Source: Rhexocercosporidium sp. MPI-PUGE-AT-0058 (lineage: Eukaryota; Ascomycota; Leotiomycetes; Helotiales). Taken from it: DNA of 64,000 nucleotides. Positions 56,532-64,000 of this stretch are shown in pieces (the first letter of the stretch is position 1; each line of letters begins with the position of its first letter). Under the pieces are notes generated by a model that was not told the origin of the DNA, searched no databases, and saw only the letters and a list, made by a program, of their open reading frames with translations. Both the position numbers and the translations under genes were made by a program. Location: positions 868,001 through 932,000 of the forward strand of contig JAGTJL010000014.1 in assembly GCA_020746875.1 (NCBI GenBank), given 5' to 3'.

Positions 56532-58807
56532 CTTGTCCGATTTGCGGTCTGTTGTTCTAGTTGACCTGTGTGGAAATAAACCAAGAAGAACGATGGGGAT
56601 GGAGCAGAAGGAAAGACGGAAGAATTGAGATCTGCAGAAGCTACCTACATAGATAGTGCTACATCGCTAATGCTCTGCTGCAGTCATCCCACTACTTGTT
56701 GCTATCAAATGAGAGCCTGGCTAGAACCACCCTGCATTGTCTGATGAAGCTAGGGAGTTATGTCCCGATCAAGCAATGGCCGAGTGAACCTTGAAATTCA
56801 TTTCACCTGCCGTGTTCTGCAGCATTGATGCAGCTGTAACCAGTATCCAATCCTTCCGAGGCTGGGCAGTGAACGAGCCAGGTGGTCAGGGTAATGACTG
56901 GTATCAGTAGGCCCCTGCTGCTACTTACTGTATATGCCACCATCACGAACAGAAAATGTGAGAGAGGTAAGACCTGATTGTCTTGGGCTTTTGCACTTGC
57001 AGTTGTGCTTTTTATATTTTGACGACAGAACCGAATAAAAGGAGAAGATCAACAATTGCGGCCACGATAACAGCAGGAAGCAGATCAAGAGCCATGCCGT
57101 TATCTAGTGGAGTACTCGCAAGCATTTAAAGCTTGGTGGGAATGTCGAGTCCCCTTTATTGGCTTCACCGCTACCGACGCGGGAGGATGGGGCGTGGGGA
57201 GGAGGAGAAGGGAACGAAGGCTCGTCCCGCAACCGAATGCCCGTGCAAATGCCGTGCTAGGCCGTCTAATAAAAGTACAGACAGAACAGTCCAATAATAA
57301 ATTGCATTGTTTTTTTTGAGGCGGTAGACAAAACGCCATTCCGTTTTCGGGCAAGTGGAAGCGGGCAAGTTCAACCCTTTTTGGACGACATGCCGTTTTG
57401 TGCCCTTTGTGCTTTTTATGCTCTTGAGCTGGATTCTGACTACTCTCTGCACCTGCACCTGCAGAATTATATGAAATGACTGAATCGAGCGATACAGAAC
57501 AAATGCCGTGCCACAGAATGGTTATATAGCCCCGCCCTCATGCCCGCCCGACTTTGGCATCAGGATCGCATCCGACCCAATCATTATCAGGTGGGTAAGC
57601 TGCAGCAAGACTCAACCGAGCAAGGGTGCCATTTATCCATGTATCATTCTGTTTTTTGTGATAAAACTGATCCCAGAACCCAACCATTTGGACTGTTGGA
57701 CTGTTGAACCTTGAGTGGCTTCGAGAATCAAGAACTTCTTGAGTCTAGACTCGGCCAGTCACTTTTACTTTTCCCGAAAAACGCAAGCCACACTCTGCTC
57801 CAAGTCTCACGATACCCAAGTACTAAAAGACAAAACTCATACGGAAATTTCTTTACCGAGTTAGGCCCTGCTTATGCGAATTGGACAGTATCATTCGAGG
57901 ATTGATTGGTCTCTGAAACACCTCTACGGCACGGGCACTTCGCTTTATGAACCCGTGTCAGCCTGTCATTCCAATAAGCTGGGCGAGATGTCTCTCTGTT
58001 TTTGCCCTGAATATGTTGCTTAGTACTTATCACGAGTGATTGATTCGCAGAATTTGTCCAGTCTTGACTGTCAAGTTCTGAAAATTTAAAGGCAAATAGG
58101 GCGTTTGTGGCAGAAAGTAAAAGTATATGATTCCCTTGCAATTCTCTGCAGATCCTGACCATTATCGTGGAACAGAAATGTGGACTCGTGGAGGCGTAAC
58201 CTAGACATGGCATGGCAATGATTGCGGGCGAAGGCGTATGAAGCAGGGCCAATGTTCAGGGATAAAGTTGTTCCAAGTAACAATGGTCTCACGCCTCACG
58301 CCTGTAGCTCATAAGCTCGTTGTGACTTAGGCCCGATGTGCAATAGCATCTAGTGTGACGCTGCATTACGCTCACAGCCTACCTCAACTCCTTCGAGAAC
58401 CCCGACATCCAATCTTCCTCAATGCTGGTTGGCTTTGACAGTTGATCCTTTCGTCGACCCCCTGGCACAGGGGAATGAAAAAGTAATCTGTTGTGGTTTT
58501 ATATCCCTAACACTGGTATTTTCATTCGGGCCTGCAGCCCCTGCACTTCTCGAGTTTGGTTTGGGAGACAAAACTGGTTCTCTGGGCAGGACGTTATCGA
58601 ACTTCACATCAGGGGCATTCTGTTGTTACCGAATATCGCCCAATCTTGGAGGAGGCTGGATGCCATCCCAGACGCCCACCGGCAGTGAGAAATGCTGTGG
58701 GAAACGGTTTATACTCCACAGTTTCCCCATGGACTGCGTGAAGGAAAGATCAACAAATTCAAGATTCGTGTGAAGAAGTTAACCTCTGTCAAAAGCTTGC
58801 TATCGAT
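56532..58807. other. Intergenic between divergent genes
   Basis: About 2.3 kb, the promoter space of the permease (minus) and the rhodopsin-like gene (plus). Frames up to about 126 codons overlap on both strands and lack any feature; none is called. Confidence 0.55.
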
Positions 58808-60383
58808 ATGATTCAGCCAAGGAGCACTGTTTTGACTCGACAAGTCATCATTTCAGATGAAAACCAAGGACCCATCGTCAATATCGCAGCATGGATTGGA
58901 ATGACTGTTATGGTACTTTGTGTACTTACTCGCGTCATTTCCAAGTATACGATTGTTCGACGAGCCACTGTTGATGATGGCTTGATTCTAGCGACAATGG
59001 TAAACAAGCTTTGGTTTCTAACTTGCTCGGCAGCTAATTCATCTACCAGGTAATTGCTGGCTTACATACAATCATGTTGTCTTCTATGGTAGCGAACGGA
59101 CTCGGAACGCCACAGTCAACACTCTCTGACAACGAGTTGATCAGTGTTGAGAAAGTATGTTTGGACCTTCGAACTCCCAAGTTGACGGAGCCAATGTTGA
59201 CATCACAATCACTAGTTCGGCTACACCTCACAGCTACTTTACATACTAGCACTTGCTCTAGGAAAGCTTTCGACAGTAGTATACCTCAGAGCTCTATCGC
59301 CTGTCGCACGCTTTGCTATCGTCAACCAGATAATTGAGGCGTTTGTGGTGCTGTGGGCGTTTGTGACGGAGTTCGCTATTGCATTTCAATGCGCCCTTCC
59401 CACACCTTGGGCTACTATCACATCTAAGTGTTTCAACACGGTAATATAGGCATGATCTTCAAAACTGGGTCGAAGCTGACTTGAGATGAAGGTTATATTC
59501 TGGAACGTTACAGGCGTCTTGGACATCATCACGGATATCGCTATCATAATTCTACCAGCATATCTGGTCTGGCGTGTGCAGATGCCAACCTCGAAGAAAG
59601 CGCTGGTAGTGATTGTCTTCGGATTCAGAGTATTGTAATCTTCTGCCCAAACAACATACCTCAATGATCATTTCTAACAGCACCAGCATCATCCCTCTGA
59701 CAATCTGGCGACTTCAAATCCTCAATACCGATGCCAGACCCTCAGTCGTCGACCAAATTCTCCATTTATATCGGGCATACTTAGCCACAACAGTCCAACT
59801 CAACTTCGCCATTGTCGCAGCTTGCATACCTTTCCTGAAGCCCTTCATGGAAAGCATGAACTCAGGCTCTTACATCGCTTCCGCGGCTCCGATGGACTCA
59901 TCGTACGGCGCCGGGAGTAAGCTGAACTCGCATTCAGGGGACACAAGCCGCAAAGCAACGAAGCTAAAAGGCAGCATCAAACTCGACAGTCTGAGCGAAT
60001 CTCGAACCACGAATCCAAGCAGCTCAACTCGTTCCCGTAATATCAAAGACACCGTACCTATACGTGATGGCTCATCAGACGATGGCTTCCACTTCGGGCT
60101 CCAGGAACAGAGGAGAGATGATATTGGACCGCTGAGACCAGATAAAGGAACGAATTTTACGCGGATTGGGAGGTCGACTCCGGAGGAGAACCAAGCTAGG
60201 AGCTCAATTGAGAGTGATAGTATGATTATTAGGCAGACGACGGAGTGGGACATACAGGAGACATATGAGAGCTACAAGCCTGGGGAGCCGAGGGCTGTGT
60301 CGAGGGTCACCACGGATAGTGCGAGTGACCAGGCGGAAAAGGACTGGCGTAGAGGGGGCCCGCAAGGACATTCTGTCATTTGA
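58808..60383 (+). CDS. Rhodopsin-like fungal integral membrane protein (SAT4/PTH11-type)
   Basis: Five exons, 58808-58999, 59050-59154, 59216-59440, 59492-59634 and 59681-60383, with introns of 46-61 nt, giving 455 residues. About seven membrane segments precede a long cytosolic tail: VNIAAWIGMTVMVLCVLTRV, ATVDDGLILATMVIAGLH, SQLLYILALALGKLSTVVYL, VNQIIEAFVVLWAFVTEFAIAF, FWNVTGVLDIITDIAIIILPAYL, ALVVIVFGFRVFTSIIPL and TTVQLNFAIVAACIPFLKPF. The D-D-x-L-x in segment 2 and the WN(V/I)xGxxDIxTD block are the signature of this large fungal family. There is no CFEM domain at the N-terminus. Members include possible receptors; the ligand is unknown. The tail (about 170 residues) is Ser/Arg-rich. Confidence 0.9.
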
Positions 60384-61980
60384 GTAGAGGTTGTGGATTA
60401 GACTGTATTATGATTGTTGGACAGCGTGTGTGAAATGCTTTTGTACGAAATTGTTTGGGAAGGGCGATAAATGATGTACTGCTGGTGCGGCTTCTGCAAC
60501 AGAAGGATTAGATGAACTATAGACATTTCAAATTAGAACAGAGTTTTGCCTTACCACTTTTGTCGTCAGCAAACATCTCATCTTCTCTTTTGATGATGTT
60601 CGGCGTCGGCACGGTTATAGTGCCGTAATCGACTGTAGTAGAGATTAACTTCTGACAGTGTAGCCTTGTCTCACAGTCCAGTGTCTTCTCTTTGTCTTTT
60701 GAAAGCGCTATGTAATTATGTCGAAGTCAAAATCTTGAACAGCGGTCCTTCATGAAGGACAGAAGGTGACGTGCTCAGTTTATCATAGTAGGCAGTTGAG
60801 AAACACAATTCTGAAGTCAGAAGGTCTAAAAGTGAACGTCTGGTTCAAATAACGAGCTCTGCCCCGTATTTGATGTGATAGCCGTCTCCGAAGCATACAA
60901 TACCTCGTCTCCATATGCTCAGGAGAAATCCTTGTGGAAATGTCTATAGTTCTTGTAAAGGTGACATCCAGTAACACTTTAGAAGTCCAGATTATTTTCG
61001 GGAGCTATGTTACAATATGATGATCTACAGACTCAAAGCCACCGACTTCTTGGAAGTAGGTTTGCTGGTTAGGAGAAAGGGCCTATCAAGGACTAAGATC
61101 ATCTCCAGTGTAGAGAAATGTAGATAAGAGCGGTTACTCTTAGAGACAATCTTTATTTTATCTTATGTCGAGGTCATCAAGGCAAGGGTTGGTATCCATG
61201 CATCTTCAAAAGATATTAGGTCACACTTTGTAATTTTATTTATCTTTTAAATAGTCCCAGATATTACTATATGCCTAAGATTTCTAAAGTCTTTTTCTAA
61301 TCTTGTAGGAAAACGAGCCCCGAGTTGACTTGCAAATAATGGCATCACCATAGAATCAGCAGCTACGTATACAAAGGGATAGATTTTGAATGCTCTGTAT
61401 CTGTAAGCTCGTCATAATGCCTAGCTACAGGAGCAGGAATAGGTCCGGAAGCCTTCTCTTGAATTGAGTCGATTAAACTTCTAAACGCCGAACATGACGA
61501 ATTCCAACTCAACTATATATGGCACAAGGAAGCGCTTAATAGAGTGACCCAATAGTACAAAATCTGTTCAAGGTAGAGAAACCAGCTTCTTCATACACGT
61601 ACTTCAACAATGCAACAGTCTCAATGTGCTCTTTCCCAGCTTGGGGGATTGCCAACTCATTCCTCTCAACTCAAATGGGAACTCACTTGGGCAAGGGCTA
61701 CCCTACGATTGTGCATGGAACCTCATTTTCATTTCATTTTCATCTTCGTCTTCACTTTCATGTTCAAACCAGTATAGCGAGCGGTGGGATTGACTAGCGC
61801 GGCAAGCTTGTCTGTGAACCTGATATCGTTATCGCGGAGTCAACAAACAAACAAAAACTGCTCGCTTCTCTGCACGGTCACAGCCCACAACAACGAGCTC
61901 GCCTTATTCTCTTCCTTCGACTCTGGCTATCTCCAAACACACAATAGCTTTGCACGACCGGACATATCCGCAAGAACACA
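60384..61980. other. Intergenic
   Basis: About 1.6 kb without a supported gene; the last 260 bp contain a T/C-rich leader with ATTTTC repeats (61722-61765), typical of a fungal 5' UTR. Confidence 0.55.
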
Positions 61981-64000
61981 ATGAAAGAGTAAGTCGCTCA
62001 GCTTTTGGGTACCATTGCCAGTTCAATTGCTAACGTCGCATAGCTGGGAGAGCAGAAATGCGCGGAGTACGTGTGCCCTGCAGAGGACGCTTAACTCTTG
62101 CTAACAGACTCCAGGTTGGCTCAACGACACCGACTCGATCGTGTCTGACCCAACTGAGGATGGAGCACATTCATTAGATGCTCTAGATGAGAGTACATTG
62201 GTAACGACACCAGCCGCGTTAGAAGTGACGGGACCAGCCCAGTCGCCACTTCGTCCAACCACCTCGCAGATTCTCAATCCATCCCACGAAGTCCGAAACA
62301 CTGCCTCTCAATCTGCTGCCTCTCGCCGAGGACCATCCATAATTGGCACGCTTCCTAACGCCAGCGCTGCTGCTCGTCCGTATCTTCCTCCTGCTGGCTT
62401 GTCCAGCCCCTTTCCTAGATCGACCAGCAATCCTCAGATGGGCAACCGACGCAGTCGGGTCAATAATGGTACAGGTAGTGGCGAAAGCTCGGCGGATTCA
62501 GGTGAGAATGTTGATCCAAGAAGCCGGTGGCAGCCACAGGGTGATACGAACAAGGGTATGTAACCGTATGGCGACCAGAAATACAAGATACTGACGCGTT
62601 CTAGGACGTAACCGCGCCGCAACGCAAGCAGGCACCTTACGGGAAAGTGCTCGAGCTAGGACTTTATCGACCCGGCCTCTTGCCAAAGACCTGTGGGCCG
62701 AACCTGTAGGTCTCGTAACAACTAAGCGTGCTGCCTATAACGAGTACACTACAAGAACCACACAAGAGCGTGAACAGTACTTGCGTCCACCTCCTGCTGA
62801 TGAGAGCTTCCCATCAACTGTGAGTCTCTCGGCCTGAATTACCAAAGAGATAGAGCTGACATGTCGATGCTCGCAGGGCATATACATCTGGCCTTATCGC
62901 AAACAAACTCCCATCGACTTGTTTGGCTCTAAGCTTGCTCCATTGGCCGCAGTCCGAAGAGAGTACCAGATATTCATCCAGAGCGTTACCACCCCCGATA
63001 ACATCCAGTACTTGCGTGTAAGCTCAAGAGACTGCAAGGCAGATCTTACGCCAGTCTTCGATGGTATTCGCAGAGCTGTACAAGATGCGAAGGCGAGAAA
63101 GATTTCGGCGAGTCCCACCTTCATCTTTGTCCCACCGACTGCGAAAGCCATGCGAAAGATAGTGCGCCCTGAAGTGTATCAGACATTGTATCCTATGAAA
63201 GCAAAAGACTTTGTGCTGTCTGGTGACTTTCTGCCCCCACAGGAGAGATTGAGTTGGCAATTGGATCGCCCTGGTATGGTTGCAAAGAACCAACAACTAC
63301 TACAGACCACATTGATTGCAGGACTAAAGAATCTCGAGCCACTTAAGGGCTGGATGAGAATGCGAGTTACTTTCGGCCATGTCGAAGTGAAGAAGTTCCA
63401 AACTCCATTCGCCGATGGCCAGTACTCCTTCGAGCAATTCGTCAAGATGGTGGACCACCCACGCCAGGATAGTGTCTTTGAGAAGAAGTGAGTTCATTCC
63501 TCGACTCTAGAAGCCCGCAACGTTCAACTACTAATGGCGTTGCAGGATTGGGGGTTCTGAAACTGCTATCAAGCTGTGTGACAAAATTGTCGGTTGGCCT
63601 GCCAAATTCGTACCAGCTAACGGTCGCACCAAATCACTGAGCGATGTCAAGTTCAAGGATACTGCTATTCTCTTCATCAAGACAAATACCGGTCAGGAGC
63701 TTCGTCTAGAGGCAGAGATTGATCGCCTGTATGAACAGGAGCAGAGCGAGTTCCAGGCTGGCTCTGTGCGGCTCTTTATCAAGGAGAAGACTCATAGGAG
63801 CCTCAATATCACCGTCATTGATGTCGAGAGGTATGTGACAAAAACAGCTAGATTTCTGGAAGTTTGACTGATGCTAATCCTTCCTAGACAACTGGATTGG
63901 CAACTGGAGGTTATCACAGACAGTGAACAATTCGAAGTGCCATCCCCATTGTACGCCCTCATTAAGGAGTCAATCTCGGTCAAATCCAAAGTTCGCAAAG
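61981..64000 (+). CDS. Conserved fungal protein of unknown function (3' truncated)
   Basis: Seven exons are visible: 61981-61988, 62044-62066, 62115-62555, 62605-62819, 62877-63487, 63546-63830 and 63888 onward beyond the window. The start ATG lies 8 nt before the first intron; the second intron is joined with the acceptor CTCCAG at 62114, the only join that keeps frame (ARSWLNDTDSIVSD). The N-terminal 200 residues are disordered (Ser, Arg, Pro, Asn). From exon 4 on the protein is globular: TRPLAKDLWAEPVGLVTT, GIYIWPYRKQTPIDLFGSKL, DNIQYLRVSSRDCKADLTP, KISASPTFIFVPPTAKAM, GWMRMRVTFGHVEVKKFQ, ELRLEAEIDRLYEQEQSEF and LDWQLEVITDSEQFEVPS. The alternating strand pattern suggests a multi-domain fold, but I do not recognise a named family. 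Confidence 0.8.

Noticed and set aside
58429..58773. 114-codon plus-strand frame before the rhodopsin-like gene
   Set aside because: It starts with TTG and has no domain; probably promoter sequence.

Overview
The window is nuclear DNA from a filamentous ascomycete (Pezizomycotina, possibly Leotiomycetes; the class is inferred from overall gene character only). Many genes are split by short introns of about 46-110 nt with GT(A/G)AGT-type donors, CTAAC/CTGAC branch sites and CAG/TAG acceptors. A HET-domain gene, a rhodopsin-like integral membrane gene and small secreted protein genes also fit a filamentous ascomycete. No bacterial features, rRNA, tRNA or CRISPR were seen. Genes lie on both strands, so there are no operons.

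Layout. 0-10 kb: 3' end of an SH3 (Cdc15/Imp2/Hof1-like) gene, a 5 kb gene-poor stretch with an AG microsatellite, then a seven-exon S58 (DmpA-type) aminopeptidase. 10-18 kb: a repeat-rich gene-free stretch leading into the TATA-binding protein gene, then an SR140/U2SURP-like splicing factor. 18-25 kb: an eight-cysteine small secreted protein, a secreted GH43 glycosidase and a peroxisomal-type FAD amine oxidase. 24.7-28.6 kb: a complicated minus-strand locus ending in a Ulp1-like (C48) cysteine protease with a His-Asp-Gln-Cys set, plus a membrane/DUF3820-like reading frame; its 5' structure is unresolved. 29-33 kb: an OMS1-like mitochondrial methyltransferase, an RS-rich conserved protein and an AT-rich inverted-repeat element. 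33-44 kb: a HET-domain gene, a small gene with a probable frameshift, two membrane proteins, an AtuA-family (DUF1446) protein and a DUF3445 protein. 45-57 kb: a membrane-anchored SDR, succinate-semialdehyde dehydrogenase, a cysteine-free small secreted protein, a GNAT acetyltransferase, a 115-bp MITE and a GABA/choline-type permease. 58-64 kb: a rhodopsin-like integral membrane protein and the 5' part of a conserved gene that leaves the window.

Possible functional links (inference): the permease and the dehydrogenase could serve uptake and oxidation of GABA; the GH43 enzyme and the two small secreted proteins belong to an extracellular repertoire; TBP, the SR140-like protein and the RS-rich protein belong to the gene-expression machinery. 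The leads most worth following are the Ulp1-like locus, two spliced small secreted protein genes, a small frameshifted gene, two inverted-repeat elements and two GC-AG introns.
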